In this document: in pieces, positions 55,056-64,000 of the stretch
Layout: the number at the start of each line of letters is the position of its first letter
How positions within the stretch are numbered: the first letter of the stretch is position 1
Notes under the pieces: generated by a model
Told to the model about the DNA's origin: nothing
The model's input: only the letters and a program-made list of their open reading frames with translations
Database searches by the model: none
Position numbers and translations under genes: made by a program
NCBI RefSeq assembly: GCF_014197615.1
Contig: NZ_JACIFY010000008.1
Span: 1-64,000 of the forward strand
Length of the DNA: 64,000 nucleotides
Reading direction: 5' to 3'
DNA from: Rhizobium esperanzae
GTDB lineage: Bacteria > Pseudomonadota > Alphaproteobacteria > Rhizobiales > Rhizobiaceae

Positions 55056-57331
55056 CAGCTTTCGGTATAGTATCGCGAATACCGCTTATAATAATATTCG
55101 CTCGAACCGAATGTCCGGTAAAGTTTCATCTGCGACGGATCGACCTTGGTCAATACGGCACCGACGCATTTTGCATAGAGTTCCGGTTCGGACAGCAGGG
55201 TCGACTGCACGACCTTGCGCGATGTCTTCCCCCACTCGATAACGAACACCACCGCATCGAGCTTCGAATTGATGGCGCGCGCATCGACAACCGGCGCCAA
55301 GGGCGGCAGGTCGACGATAATATAATCGAAGCTTTGACGCGCCGTTTCAAGAAGCTGATCCATGCCGCGTGACGCCAGCAACTCCGACGAATGCGGAACG
55401 CGATACCGCGCCACGGTCGGCAGAAATGCAAGCTTTGTCCTTGGATCGAGAAGGATCAGATCCTTGAGCGGACGGCCGTCGACGATCGCCTCGAGCAAGC
55501 CCGCCTCGGCATGGCGGCCGATTGCCCGGGTGGCACCGGGATTGCGCATGTCGCCGTCGATCAGCAGGCAGCGTGCACCCTGCATTGCCAGAAGCTTGGC
55601 AAAATTGATGGATGTCGTCGACTTGCCCTCTCCTGGCAGGCTCGATACGACGCCGATGACCTTGCAGCGCTGATCGGCGGCGCTGATGTCGATAGCGATT
55701 TTCGCGCTTCGAAGCGTTTCCGCAAATGCCGACAGGGGATGTTCCTCGACATAGGTCGTCGTCTTCCCACCTCTGGCGATGCTTCGCGGATTGTTGGGAT
55801 CAACAAGCGCCGGATCGTCGACGTTATTTTCAATCAGCGGCATGACGCCGAGAGACTCGACATCGAGTACTTCCCGGACATCGTCGCCGGTACGGAAGAA
55901 CCGATCCCGGAATTCGCGGAAGGCTCCTATGCCGCTTCCGACTGCACATCCGAGGAACATCGCAAAAGCGACGACGAGGGCTCTCTTCGGAGCACTCGGC
56001 TTTGTCGGAGTCTCCGCCGTCGTGATGATACGCGCGGCAGTGATCGGAAAGCTTTGCTGCTGAATGGCTTCCTGGTAGCGCGTCAAGAAGCTCTGATAGA
56101 GATTCTTATAAGTATCGCGCGTGCGCTCGAGTTCGCGAAGCTGCACCTGCGTTTCGCCGGCGCTGGCAGCAACACCCGTCGCCTGCGTCACGCTGTCGCG
56201 CAGCGAATTTTCCCGCGATTTTGCCACCTGCAGCTCGCTCTGATAGCTCTCGGCGATGCGGTTCAGCTCATCGAACATGAGCCTCTTATACTCTTCCATC
56301 TCCGCACGAAGCCGGACCGCCTGGACGTGGTCGGGACCGAGTCGCGCCTCGATTTCAGTTTCGAGCTTGGAAGCTTCCAGATATTTCTTGCGCAGATCGT
56401 TCGAAATGGAGCTGTCGAGCACGTCAGTGACGATCGCATCGGTCTGCTTGGAGTCGATGATCGACTTGACGCGCGCATATTTCGCCTCGGCCTTCGCCGT
56501 CTCGGCCTGCGCGTTGATCAATTGCGAGTTTATCTCGGAAAGCTGCTGTTCGCTGAGCAGCGTCCCGGATCCGGCCTCGACAAGCCCATGCTCGCTACGG
56601 AATTTCTGAACCGCAAGGTCCGTGTCCAGCGCCTGCTGCCGCAGTTCTTCGATACGCTCCTGCAGCCATTGGCCGGCCCGGCGGGTCGCCTCGTATTTCG
56701 AATTGAGCTTGTCGACCATATAGACGTCGGCGATCGCGGCAGCGATCTGGCGCGCCATGTCAGGCGACTGCGAGGTATAACTGACATCGAGAACGTAGGA
56801 TTTGCCGACGCGTTCGACATCGATATTGCCTGCGACGGTTTCGGCAGCGTATCGCCGCTTCATGTCCGGATCCGGCGCCACGGCCGCGTCATCGGCAAAC
56901 CACGATTTGAAATTCACCAGAGATTTCAACGTCGCGACCGAAAACAGCGAATTCTGCTGTGCGTTAAACACCGGATCGTCGACAAGCTTCAGCTTGTCGA
57001 CGACAGCATAGGCGATCGTGTCGGATTTCAACAGTTCGACCTGGCTGAGGACCGTACCTTCGTCATCGTCCAATTGGCCGAAAGCCGCCAACTGGTTGAT
57101 CACCTGATTGTCGCTGCGATCGATCAGCACGCTCGTATCGGCGGTATAGACCGGTACCGATGTCACCACATAGACGATGCCGAGAATGGCGAAGGCGAAA
57201 GCGCTCGCCGCGACCATTCGCCACTGTCGGCGGGCAATCGCGATGAGCTTGTCGAAATCGATGAAATCAGCTTCGTTTCCCGTATCGCGGGAGGGGTCGA
57301 TACGCGGCGTAAGTTTATCTGGCGATAGCAA
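55055..57331 (-). CDS. pssP: Polysaccharide copolymerase / tyrosine autokinase (Wzc, PssP-like)
   Basis: A 758-residue protein: N-terminal membrane helix, large periplasmic coiled-coil Wzz domain (about 60-430), a second membrane helix near 445-465, and a C-terminal BY-kinase with Walker A LPGEGKSTTS (about 564-572), Walker A' CLLIDGDMRNP and Walker B IIVDLPPL. The tail is Tyr-rich (SSEYYYKRYSRYYTES), the autophosphorylation cluster. It sets EPS chain length and couples to the Wza channel. The symbol follows the R. leguminosarum gene in the same pssN-O-P setting. Confidence 0.88.
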   Translation of the reverse strand: MLSPDKLTPRIDPSRDTGNEADFIDFDKLIAIARRQWRMVAASAFAFAILGIVYVVTSVPVYTADTSVLIDRSDNQVINQLAAFGQLDDDEGTVLSQVELLKSDTIAYAVVDKLKLVDDPVFNAQQNSLFSVATLKSLVNFKSWFADDAAVAPDPDMKRRYAAETVAGNIDVERVGKSYVLDVSYTSQSPDMARQIAAAIADVYMVDKLNSKYEATRRAGQWLQERIEELRQQALDTDLAVQKFRSEHGLVEAGSGTLLSEQQLSEINSQLINAQAETAKAEAKYARVKSIIDSKQTDAIVTDVLDSSISNDLRKKYLEASKLETEIEARLGPDHVQAVRLRAEMEEYKRLMFDELNRIAESYQSELQVAKSRENSLRDSVTQATGVAASAGETQVQLRELERTRDTYKNLYQSFLTRYQEAIQQQSFPITAARIITTAETPTKPSAPKRALVVAFAMFLGCAVGSGIGAFREFRDRFFRTGDDVREVLDVESLGVMPLIENNVDDPALVDPNNPRSIARGGKTTTYVEEHPLSAFAETLRSAKIAIDISAADQRCKVIGVVSSLPGEGKSTTSINFAKLLAMQGARCLLIDGDMRNPGATRAIGRHAEAGLLEAIVDGRPLKDLILLDPRTKLAFLPTVARYRVPHSSELLASRGMDQLLETARQSFDYIIVDLPPLAPVVDARAINSKLDAVVFVIEWGKTSRKVVQSTLLSEPELYAKCVGAVLTKVDPSQMKLYRTFGSSEYYYKRYSRYYTES

Positions 57332-57384
57332 TTTCGATCTCCAACAAAGGCGTCAAGCGCGCTAAGATCTAAGGGCAATTCCAG

Positions 57385-58089
57385 CTATTGTATGACGGGC
57401 GTGCTCGGACTGGTCGATCCACCGGTGTCGGAAGACGACTGTCCTGCCCCATTCACACTGAGGATCGTCGTCGTCGAGGACGAACTGTCGTCGCTGGCTC
57501 CGCCATTGGAGACCTTCAGCGTACCGGCAGTCGTCGCGGCTCCGTCGAAGGGCGTACCATCGTCAGAGCCCGGCCCCGTCGGGCCAATCGACCCGTCGTT
57601 GCCGATGCCGGCTGCAGCGGCGGCACTTGCCCCCGGGCCGAGCGCCGCAGTTCCGCCTTCGGCAAGAACCTTCGCAAAGGCGGCAAGCAGCGGCGCCAGA
57701 TTGGGATCGGCACTCGCCGCCTCGGCAACAGCCTTTTCGATTGCCAGCTTGAACTGCGGATCCGAGACCTGGCAGCTGTTCGCCGCCCGTCCAAGACCGG
57801 AACCGATCGCCGCCATCTGCGCGGCATTGGCCTTTTTGGCCTGCTCGATCACCGGCGCAAGCGTGTCATTGCTGCTGCCGACCAGTGCCCGAACACGGGA
57901 TGACAAAACCAACGGATCGGACATATCGAGCAGAGCGGCGGGATTGGTCGTAAATCCGCTGACGTCGACCGAAGTCAGATTTGCCGGCCCGAGGCAGGCG
58001 GCCGCAAAAGCGTTCGAAGTCATGCCGGCAAACATCGCGACGACAATTCCGCTATACGCAAGCTTACGATAAACAGCTGACCTTGCCAT
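57385..58089 (-). CDS. pssO: Exported EPS-cluster protein, PssO-like
   Basis: A 234-residue protein with a signal peptide (cleavage after FAA, about residue 29). A helical Ala-rich domain (about 50-150) is followed by a low-complexity Gly/Ser/Asp/Thr-rich tail (about 155-234). PssO of R. leguminosarum is a secreted or surface-exposed protein of about this size encoded between pssN and pssP, which is exactly this position. The role in EPS export is known only genetically. Identification rests on position and architecture. Confidence 0.62.
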   Translation of the reverse strand: MARSAVYRKLAYSGIVVAMFAGMTSNAFAAACLGPANLTSVDVSGFTTNPAALLDMSDPLVLSSRVRALVGSSNDTLAPVIEQAKKANAAQMAAIGSGLGRAANSCQVSDPQFKLAIEKAVAEAASADPNLAPLLAAFAKVLAEGGTAALGPGASAAAAAGIGNDGSIGPTGPGSDDGTPFDGAATTAGTLKVSNGGASDDSSSSTTTILSVNGAGQSSSDTGGSTSPSTPVIQ

Positions 58090-58165
58090 AACCTAGTCCT
58101 TCATCAAATCCGCTATATATAGGCCGCCGGCGTCGATCAGCGATCGATGCCGGCGCCTATTTCAA

Positions 58166-59377
58166 TCAATTTCCGAGATCCTGGACCGCATTGCGGGTAT
58201 CCCGCGCGTCGTCGGTCACGCCGGAAACAGTGGACGATACCGAGTTGACGATGTCAAGGAACTTGACCAGTTCGACAGAGTCGGAATTGGAAATATAGAT
58301 AATATCCTTGTCTTCCATCTTGAATTGCTGGGTGGCAAACAAGGTAGCGGGATCACGCAGGTTGGCGCGAATGATCACCGGAACCGCATCCCCTGCAAAT
58401 CTCGTCGTGTCCACGCGCATCGCTTGAAGCGTTTTCTTGGGAACCTGGCGATAGAGCAGAACCTGAGCCGGATCGGCGCGGTCGTCGCGCAGGCCGCCTG
58501 CCTTTGCAATTGCCTCGCCAAGGGTCAAATCAGACTCTTCGAAATCGAAACGACCGCTGACGCCCGCGGCGCCGAGCGCAAGATAGGTGCGGCGCTCGTG
58601 ATCGACCGAGATCGTATCATCCGGCGCGACATAGATATTTTCCGCCGGGTTTTTCAGCAGCGTATTGTAGGCAACAGTTGCCGTCTTGCCGCGGCGCTGC
58701 AGCGTCACGTTCGTTTCGATATTGTTGGTCGTCAAACCGCCGGCGGCGGAAATGACGTCGAGAACACGCTCACCGGCCGGGCTGATCTCGACACGCTGCG
58801 GATTATTGACGTCGCCGAGAACCGCGACCTGGCTGGAGCGGTTTGTCGTCGTCGTGATAACCACCTGCGGCTCGATCGCGCGGCTCGCCAGGCGATCTTC
58901 GACGTCCTGTTCCACCGTCTCCTTGAGGCGACCGGCGGCCGGAACGCGGCCCGCATAAGGAATTGTGATCGTGCCGTTTCTATCGATGGTCTGCGTCGGC
59001 AGCGAGATGTAATTGCCGGGTCGGCTGCCGGCATCGGACGGAATGAAGAGACCGCCGGACTGAGCTTCGAAGATGGCGACCTGAACGACGTCGCCGTAAC
59101 CAAGCGGAATTTCGGGGGCGCCGCCTCGACCACCGCCAAAGCCCTTGAAGGAGGTTGGCTGGGCAGAGGTAAAATAGGGAAGAACGTTCTTGCTGAGATC
59201 GACGAGGGCGTAGTCGATGCCGACGCGACGCTCCTTCGTTGTCACTTTTACCGCGGCATCTCGATCAACATCTTTGTGATCGGGGCCGGATCTTGGCAAC
59301 GAGGTGCAGCTTGCCAATATAGTGGTTAGCGCTACAACAATGGCGACGCGTGTACTAACGATACGAGAACAACCCAT
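58166..59377 (-). CDS. pssN: Outer-membrane polysaccharide export lipoprotein (Wza-like, PssN-like)
   Basis: A 403-residue OMA-family protein with a lipoprotein signal (lipobox LASC at about residues 20-24) starting at ATG 59377; the frame is open to 59446. The Poly_export domain is visible (IPLGYGDVVQVAIFEAQ, then GTITIPYAGRVPAAGRL) followed by SLBB-type segments (VAVLGDVNNPQRVEI, YLALGAAGVSGRF). It forms the outer-membrane channel for EPS with Wzc. The gap of 289 bases upstream holds the likely promoter. Confidence 0.86.
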   Translation of the reverse strand: MGCSRIVSTRVAIVVALTTILASCTSLPRSGPDHKDVDRDAAVKVTTKERRVGIDYALVDLSKNVLPYFTSAQPTSFKGFGGGRGGAPEIPLGYGDVVQVAIFEAQSGGLFIPSDAGSRPGNYISLPTQTIDRNGTITIPYAGRVPAAGRLKETVEQDVEDRLASRAIEPQVVITTTTNRSSQVAVLGDVNNPQRVEISPAGERVLDVISAAGGLTTNNIETNVTLQRRGKTATVAYNTLLKNPAENIYVAPDDTISVDHERRTYLALGAAGVSGRFDFEESDLTLGEAIAKAGGLRDDRADPAQVLLYRQVPKKTLQAMRVDTTRFAGDAVPVIIRANLRDPATLFATQQFKMEDKDIIYISNSDSVELVKFLDIVNSVSSTVSGVTDDARDTRNAVQDLGN

Positions 59378-59666
59378 AGAATAACCTGTGTTGACGCCCC
59401 TGAAGCTACTGCCCCGCAATCTGACCAAATACAAGACAATCCCCAATCAATAACACTGAAAGCCGATTAACATTCCCCTAACTGTGGCAGGCCGGCAACG
59501 CCAGGCCTCTTAGGAAGCGAAAATGACGCTGGCCCGACTTTTTTTGGGGCCGCAACAATCCGAAGGCTGCACCTGCTATAAAATTTCTTGCGTTTGAGAG
59601 TCAACAGTTCGCACCTGCACAATCACTACTTTTGAAAAACCTTCATAAAATTCACCCACTTAATTT

Positions 59667-61091
59667 TCAGCTAGTTAGCGACCGCTCATATACCCTGTCC
59701 GCTTCGCCGTTGCTGCGCCCAAGACTGATCGCGACAACCGCACTGAGGAAGGCGGCGTAAAACACCGCAAAACCCGGTATCTGCAAAGAGAAATCCACCG
59801 CCGCATGCAGGGCGACCAAAACCGTTCCGGCCAGGCCAAGAAGGACATAGTGTCTCAGGCGTCGTCTTTGCGCGAGCCCGCGCCGGAACACGCTGGCGAG
59901 CACCGTGAAGGCAAGGACCGCCGCAATCGGAAACAATATTCCGAGACCCAAGAATCCTTCGAGATAGAAATTATGCGCCCGGTCGAAGATCCCGAAAATC
60001 CCGCAGGCCGGATCGCGGTAGGCAGAAAACACGGTGCGGAAAGTGCCAAGGCCGGTCCCGGTCAGCCAATGATCCGAAATGGCACGCCAGATGCCCGGCA
60101 GGATGCAGAACCGATCATCATCCTCGAGATGCCGCTCTTGCGCACGCAGGATCGCCTGGCCTGCGAACATCGCCACCAACAAGATGACGAAACCGATCGC
60201 CGAGACGAACTTCACCGTGGAACGCCATTTCGGCGCCGGCTTCGGCTTTCTGCCGGAGCCGTTCCAATTGAGAACGAGCCATGGAAAATAGATGAGAGCG
60301 CCAACGAAGGTCGAAAATATTCCGGCGCGCGAACGGCTCAGCATCAGCGCCGTGAAGCAGGCGCATAAGAGCAGGATGTAGATCCACGATCTCAAGAGAA
60401 GAGCGTTTCGGCCCGGCTCGCCGGACGGATATTTTGATAAGGAACGGGCGATGTCCCTGACCAGGGTCAGCATCAGCAGCGTCCCAAGCCCGAGGAAGGT
60501 CGCGGCGGTATTGCGGTTGACGAAGACCGCGGTCAGGCTGTCGAGGTAGGCGCGTTTCTCGACGACGAGCAAGATGTTGGGAAATAGCGAAAATTGCAGC
60601 AGGCCGAAAACCGCGATGGCGCCCGCAGATAGCCCGAGGCCGGCGAGCACTTTCCTCGCCCGCTGATCAGTATCGCAGAGGAGAAGCCCGGTCAGGAAGG
60701 TGATGAAAGGCAGCGCGACCCAGAGGATCGACGCGAGGGTATCGGCCGGTTCGACCGAGATTGCCGCGTACTGAACACCTGCCAGGTCACGCGCAGCACC
60801 CCAGGCGGGATTTGCCAGCCAGTTGGCAGGCAGCTCGATGGTCTGCACGTATATCCAGCCCGTCACCACGATGAGCAGAAACAAAGAGATGCTGAAAACC
60901 CACCTGCTTTGTCCAGGCTCTCCGAAGAGCAGCGCCGAAATGACGGCAAGCGCAAACATCCCGATCGCGGCGAAGGCGAAAGGAAAGGGCGTGACGCTTC
61001 CGAACGGAATGAGCGTCAGTATAACCAGGCCAATAAACGCAAAGAGAAGAACCTCCCGCAAGACTGGTCTGTTGATGAGGTTGGAGAACAT
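59667..61091 (-). CDS. O-antigen ligase / EPS polymerase family protein (Wzy-like)
   Basis: A 474-residue polytopic protein with about 11 predicted membrane helices and the Wzy_C region: NRNTAATFLGLGTLLMLTLVRD, FTALMLSRSRAGIFSTFVGAL and TGLGTFRTVFSAYRDP in a large loop. In the EPS setting it is most likely the polymerase joining repeat units in the periplasm (role of PssT), but ligase activity cannot be excluded from sequence. It lies upstream of wza on the same strand. Confidence 0.84.
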   Translation of the reverse strand: MFSNLINRPVLREVLLFAFIGLVILTLIPFGSVTPFPFAFAAIGMFALAVISALLFGEPGQSRWVFSISLFLLIVVTGWIYVQTIELPANWLANPAWGAARDLAGVQYAAISVEPADTLASILWVALPFITFLTGLLLCDTDQRARKVLAGLGLSAGAIAVFGLLQFSLFPNILLVVEKRAYLDSLTAVFVNRNTAATFLGLGTLLMLTLVRDIARSLSKYPSGEPGRNALLLRSWIYILLLCACFTALMLSRSRAGIFSTFVGALIYFPWLVLNWNGSGRKPKPAPKWRSTVKFVSAIGFVILLVAMFAGQAILRAQERHLEDDDRFCILPGIWRAISDHWLTGTGLGTFRTVFSAYRDPACGIFGIFDRAHNFYLEGFLGLGILFPIAAVLAFTVLASVFRRGLAQRRRLRHYVLLGLAGTVLVALHAAVDFSLQIPGFAVFYAAFLSAVVAISLGRSNGEADRVYERSLTS

Positions 61092-61399
61092 TCGAATTCG
61101 TTTACCAGAGCAGGCGGCGACAAAGCCATTGCAACCGAAGAGATTAATTTACTCGTACTAACATAAGTTGAACATCAAGCACTTGCGTGCTAAAGTGTAA
61201 CAGAATTCCACATCGTTTAAAATTGTCGCGAAAGGTTTAAGCCAATCGAGACAAGGCCCGTCTATGCTCCTTCCAAGCAGCAGAAACGGGACAGTTATTC
61301 TGCGTCCAATACTTGGCTGATCGTCAGATCGCCATGCCATTGACCGAGAAAAAAGGCAAGCCTGATCTCAATCGGTTGCCCTGAACGGGGATTAAAGAG
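61092..61399. other. Divergent intergenic region
   Basis: A 308-base gap between the Wzy-like gene (minus) and the cysteine proteinase gene (plus). AT-rich around 61140-61220 and expected to hold both promoters. No motif was identified with confidence. Confidence 0.35.
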
Positions 61400-61999
61400 A
61401 TGAAGAAAACGTTCGTTACACTTCTGGCGCTGGCCTTTACGGCAGGCAATGCCTGCTCGGCATTTGCCGCCGGTCCCGCAGGTTTTGCCCGCGGCCTGAA
61501 CGGCAGTTCGGCGGTCAGCTATATCTCTGAAAAAGGCAAGATCATCCCACCCTTCGCCCAGGTGTTGTTCTGTGCCCAGAACCCGGCCGAATGCCGTGAC
61601 AACAATGGTCTATCGGTCGTTGCGCTCACCGACGAGCAGATGCAGCAGCTGAAGACCGTGAACAACACCGTCAATCGCACGATGATCGGCCGCAACGACT
61701 CCAGCAGCGAATTGAACGGCGATGTCTGGAAGGTGAATGTTCGCAGCGGCGACTGCGAAGACTTCGCCTTGACCAAGCGCAGCCGGCTGATCGCGATGGG
61801 CTGGTCGTCGCGCGCTTTGCGAATCGCGACGGCATATACACCTTCCGGTGAAGGACATGCGGTTCTCGTGGTCAGAACCGACAAGGGCGACCTCGTGCTC
61901 GACAACAGGAAAAGCAGCATCAAGAACTGGCGGGACACCGATCTGCGCTGGGACAAGATCCAATCGGGGACGGACCCCTATGTCTGGTACCGGCTATAG
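61400..61999 (+). CDS. Bacterial transglutaminase-like cysteine proteinase (BTLCP)
   Basis: A 199-residue protein with a signal peptide (cleavage after FAA, about residue 24). The catalytic triad of the family is present: Cys119 (SGDCEDFALTKR), His153 (GEGHAVLVV) and Asp168 (LVLDNR). BTLCP proteins are periplasmic; in other bacteria related LapG enzymes release adhesins, and members are frequent near polysaccharide genes in rhizobia. No LapD-like partner is adjacent. GATTAAAGAG precedes the ATG. Confidence 0.85.
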   Translation: MKKTFVTLLALAFTAGNACSAFAAGPAGFARGLNGSSAVSYISEKGKIIPPFAQVLFCAQNPAECRDNNGLSVVALTDEQMQQLKTVNNTVNRTMIGRNDSSSELNGDVWKVNVRSGDCEDFALTKRSRLIAMGWSSRALRIATAYTPSGEGHAVLVVRTDKGDLVLDNRKSSIKNWRDTDLRWDKIQSGTDPYVWYRL

Positions 62000-62204
62000 A
62001 AGTTCGGGCTGCGAAAGAACCGTCTGGAATTGAAAGTCGAGCCGGCTCTGACGAGCGGCTCGACTTGTCACATTGCCCACACAAACCTATGTTTCTTGCT
62101 GTCGAAGGGGTGCCGGCAACGAATTGTCGTGCCCCTCTTTCGATTTTCGATGTGGGTATCAAGCGATCTTCGATATTGTCTTTTCGCCCAGATTCAGTAT
62201 GACC

Positions 62205-62233
62205 AACGTCATGCTGCGACGCAGCATGACGTT
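62205..62233. promoter_or_regulatory. 29-base perfect palindrome upstream of ugd
   Basis: AACGTCATGCTGCG at 62205-62218 is exactly mirrored by 62220-62233 around a single A. It ends 24 bases before the ugd start codon, where it could be an operator or form a strong hairpin in the 5' UTR, with the GAGGGA ribosome site just outside. Confidence 0.6.
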
Positions 62234-62257
62234 CTACTCCAATGATTTGAGGGAAAT

Positions 62258-63583
62258 ATGCGCATCACGATGATTGGATCAGGCTATGTCGGCCTCGTTT
62301 CAGGCGTTTGCTTCGCGGATTTCGGCCACGACGTCATCTGCGTCGACAAGGATCTGAGTAAGATCGAAGCCCTTCGCGAAGGCCGTATTCCGATCTACGA
62401 GCCGGGCCTGGAGCAACTGGTCGCGGAAAATACCAGCACCGGCCGGCTGTCGTTTTCGACGGATGTCGGCGAAAGCGTCCGTAGCGCCGACGTCGTGTTC
62501 ATCGCGGTCGGTACGCCGTCCCGGCGCGGCGACGGCCACGCAGACCTCTCCTATGTCTATGCGGCGGCGCGCGAGATTGCCACCTACGTGGAAGGCTTCA
62601 CCGTCATCGTCACCAAGTCGACGGTACCGGTCGGCACCGGCGACGAAGTCGAGCGCATCATGCGCGAAACCAATCCTGCGGCGGATGTCGCCGTCGTTTC
62701 CAATCCGGAATTCCTGCGCGAAGGTGCGGCGATCGAAGACTTCAAGCGTCCCGACCGTATCGTCGTCGGCCTGAATGACGACCGGGCGCGCGAAACCATG
62801 ACCGAGGTCTACCGCCCGCTTTATCTTAACCAGGCACCGCTGGTCTTCACCACCCGCCGCACCTCGGAACTGATCAAATATGCGGCCAATGCCTTCCTCG
62901 CGATGAAGATCACCTTCATCAACGAGATCGCCGATCTTTGCGAGCGAGTCGATGCAAACGTCCAGGACGTTTCGCGCGGCATCGGCCTCGATGGCCGTAT
63001 CGGCGCCAAGTTCCTGCATGCCGGTCCCGGTTACGGCGGCTCCTGCTTCCCCAAGGACACGCTTGCCCTTGCCAAGACCGCGCAGGATTACGATGCGCCG
63101 GTCCGCCTGATCGAGACGACGATCTCGATCAACGACAACCGCAAACGGGCGATGGGGCGCAAAGTGATCGCCGCGGTCGGCGGAGACATTCGCGGCAAGA
63201 AGATCGCGATTCTCGGCCTGACCTTCAAGCCGAACACCGACGACATGCGCGACAGCCCGGCGATTGCCGTTATCCAGACCCTGCAGGACGCCGGCGCCAA
63301 GGTGGTCGGTTACGATCCCGAAGGCATGGAGAACGCCCGCAAGGTGATCGAGAACATCGAATATGCGAGCGGCCCCTATGAAGCGGCCGCCGGTGCGGAT
63401 GCGCTTGTCATCGTCACCGAATGGAACCAGTTCCGTGCGCTCGATTTCAATCGTCTGAAGCAGTCGATGCACAGCCCGGTCCTGGTCGACCTGCGCAATA
63501 TCTACCGCAGCGACGAGGTCCGCAAACACGGCTTTACCTATACCGGCATCGGCACCAACCTCTATCAGGAATCGAACACCTGA
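62258..63583 (+). CDS. UDP-glucose 6-dehydrogenase
   Basis: A 441-residue NAD-dependent enzyme making UDP-glucuronate. It has the NAD site MIGSGYVGLVSG at the N terminus, the GTPS and KSTVPVGTGDEVE segments, the catalytic Cys263 in PGYGGSCFPKDT, and the C-terminal GLTFKPNTDDMRDSP. The product feeds PssDE and a UXS-type enzyme, so the gene serves both EPS and O-antigen. Known rhizobial equivalents are called exo5 or rkpK. GAGGGAAAT precedes ATG 62258. Confidence 0.92.
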   Translation: MRITMIGSGYVGLVSGVCFADFGHDVICVDKDLSKIEALREGRIPIYEPGLEQLVAENTSTGRLSFSTDVGESVRSADVVFIAVGTPSRRGDGHADLSYVYAAAREIATYVEGFTVIVTKSTVPVGTGDEVERIMRETNPAADVAVVSNPEFLREGAAIEDFKRPDRIVVGLNDDRARETMTEVYRPLYLNQAPLVFTTRRTSELIKYAANAFLAMKITFINEIADLCERVDANVQDVSRGIGLDGRIGAKFLHAGPGYGGSCFPKDTLALAKTAQDYDAPVRLIETTISINDNRKRAMGRKVIAAVGGDIRGKKIAILGLTFKPNTDDMRDSPAIAVIQTLQDAGAKVVGYDPEGMENARKVIENIEYASGPYEAAAGADALVIVTEWNQFRALDFNRLKQSMHSPVLVDLRNIYRSDEVRKHGFTYTGIGTNLYQESNT

Positions 63584-63612
63584 CAGGTTCCGGTACACCG
63601 GTCATCATCCTG

Positions 63613-63640
63613 ACGCCGCGGAGCACAAAGCCCGCGGCGT
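63613..63640 (+). terminator. Intrinsic terminator after UDP-glucose dehydrogenase
   Basis: Stem ACGCCGCGG (63613-63621) pairs with CCGCGGCGT (63632-63640), followed by TTGATTTT. It is 30 bases beyond the stop. Confidence 0.75.
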
Positions 63641-63696
63641 TTGATTTTGGAGCACGGCGCCGAAAAGCGGAAACGCTTTCAGCGACATGCACTCAT

Positions 63697-64000
63697 TCAA
63701 AGGATCCCGACCCGCGTTCCTTTTATCGTCAGCACCGTCAACCGGCCCGTCGCCGAAACCGCCGTGTCGATACCGATCCGCTGCGGACCGAATGTCGGGG
63801 TTCGTGCCGGGGTATGCCCATGGATCACCAGGACGGGAAGCTGCGGCCCTTCATCCAGGAAGGGTTGGCGGATCCACATCAGGTCGCTGTCTTTCTGCTT
63901 CTTCAGGTCGATGCCCGGTTTGATGCCGGCATGGACAAAGACCACCCTTCCCATCCGCAGCATGATCGGCAGCGATTCCAGGAACTGGATATGCCGCTCG
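63697..64000 (-). CDS. Metallophosphatase family protein (partial, 5' end outside the window)
   Basis: The C-terminal 100 residues of a serine/threonine phosphatase-like metallophosphoesterase; the frame is open to the end of the window, so the start lies beyond 64000. Readable parts: HIQFLESLP, VVFVHAGIKPGIDLKKQ, DLMWIRQPFLDEG, VIHGHTPARTPTFG (metal-ligand HGHT) and RIGIDTAVSATGRLTVL. These are typical of rhizobial PP2A-like phosphatases. Convergent with ugd and separated by a terminator. Confidence 0.8.
   Translation of the reverse strand, partial: ERHIQFLESLPIMLRMGRVVFVHAGIKPGIDLKKQKDSDLMWIRQPFLDEGPQLPVLVIHGHTPARTPTFGPQRIGIDTAVSATGRLTVLTIKGTRVGIL

Noticed and set aside
55391-57328. 645-codon open frame on the plus strand opposite wzc
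   Set aside because: It mirrors the BY-kinase gene, whose Walker motifs and Tyr-rich tail are unmistakable; the plus-strand translation has no domain pattern.

Overview
The window looks like chromosome (or chromid-like) DNA of a fast-growing Rhizobium of the R. leguminosarum/R. etli group. The reasons are the GC-rich coding with strong third-position GC, the xylose ABC operon with a ROK repressor, DUF982/BON/DUF1236 small proteins, and above all an acidic exopolysaccharide (EPS) locus. That locus resembles the known pss-I region: pssD/pssE, the PrsD-PrsE type I exporter, a Rap-type cadherin-like lectin, and PssP/PssO/PssN-like export genes. No transposase, CRISPR array or rRNA was seen. The species call is inference from gene content only.

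Layout. 0.1-5.1 kb: xylR-like ROK repressor divergent from xylF-xylH-xylG, with a candidate operator and a terminator. 5.2-10.8 kb: accessory block starting at tRNA-Arg(CCG). It holds a ParDE-like toxin-antitoxin pair, a non-alphaproteobacterial-type leucyl-tRNA synthetase preceded by a 19-residue leader peptide with three consecutive Leu codons and a transcription attenuator, a VapBC45-like pair whose toxin has a frameshifted tail, and an unknown gene. 11.2-18.4 kb: acyltransferase-3/SGNH protein, DUF982, BON, two DUF1236 exported proteins, a DUF882 peptidase-like protein and a class C beta-lactamase-like protein. 18.8-28.9 kb: surface polysaccharide (probably O-antigen) block with a UXS-like epimerase, Wzm/Wzt ABC exporter, three family 2 glycosyltransferases and a trimodular glycosyltransferase-methyltransferase-deacetylase. 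28.9-30.2 kb: AT-rich stretch with three hairpins and no convincing gene. 30.2-33.7 kb: YcaO-TfuA RiPP-type modification pair with a small protein and an XRE regulator.

33.9-63.6 kb: the EPS locus. It contains a methyltransferase, a membrane protein of unknown function, a GH10 hydrolase, a run of glycosyltransferases with an acyltransferase, Wzx flippase and pyruvyl transferase, PssD/PssE, an SGNH hydrolase and the PrsE/PrsD type I exporter. Next come two likely PrsDE cargo proteins that share a cadherin-like domain (a beta-helix protein and a Rap lectin). The Wzc/PssO/Wza/Wzy group, a BTLCP cysteine proteinase and UDP-glucose dehydrogenase, which supplies UDP-glucuronate, complete it. The window ends inside a metallophosphatase gene.

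How it works together. Ugd makes UDP-GlcA, PssDE and the GT2/GT4 enzymes build a decorated repeat unit, Wzx and Wzy flip and polymerise it, and Wzc/Wza export it. PrsDE secretes proteins that bind or cut the polymer outside the cell. The most notable separate system is the leucine-attenuated second LeuRS, whose architecture suggests an inducible bypass or resistance enzyme that is expressed when charged tRNA-Leu runs short.
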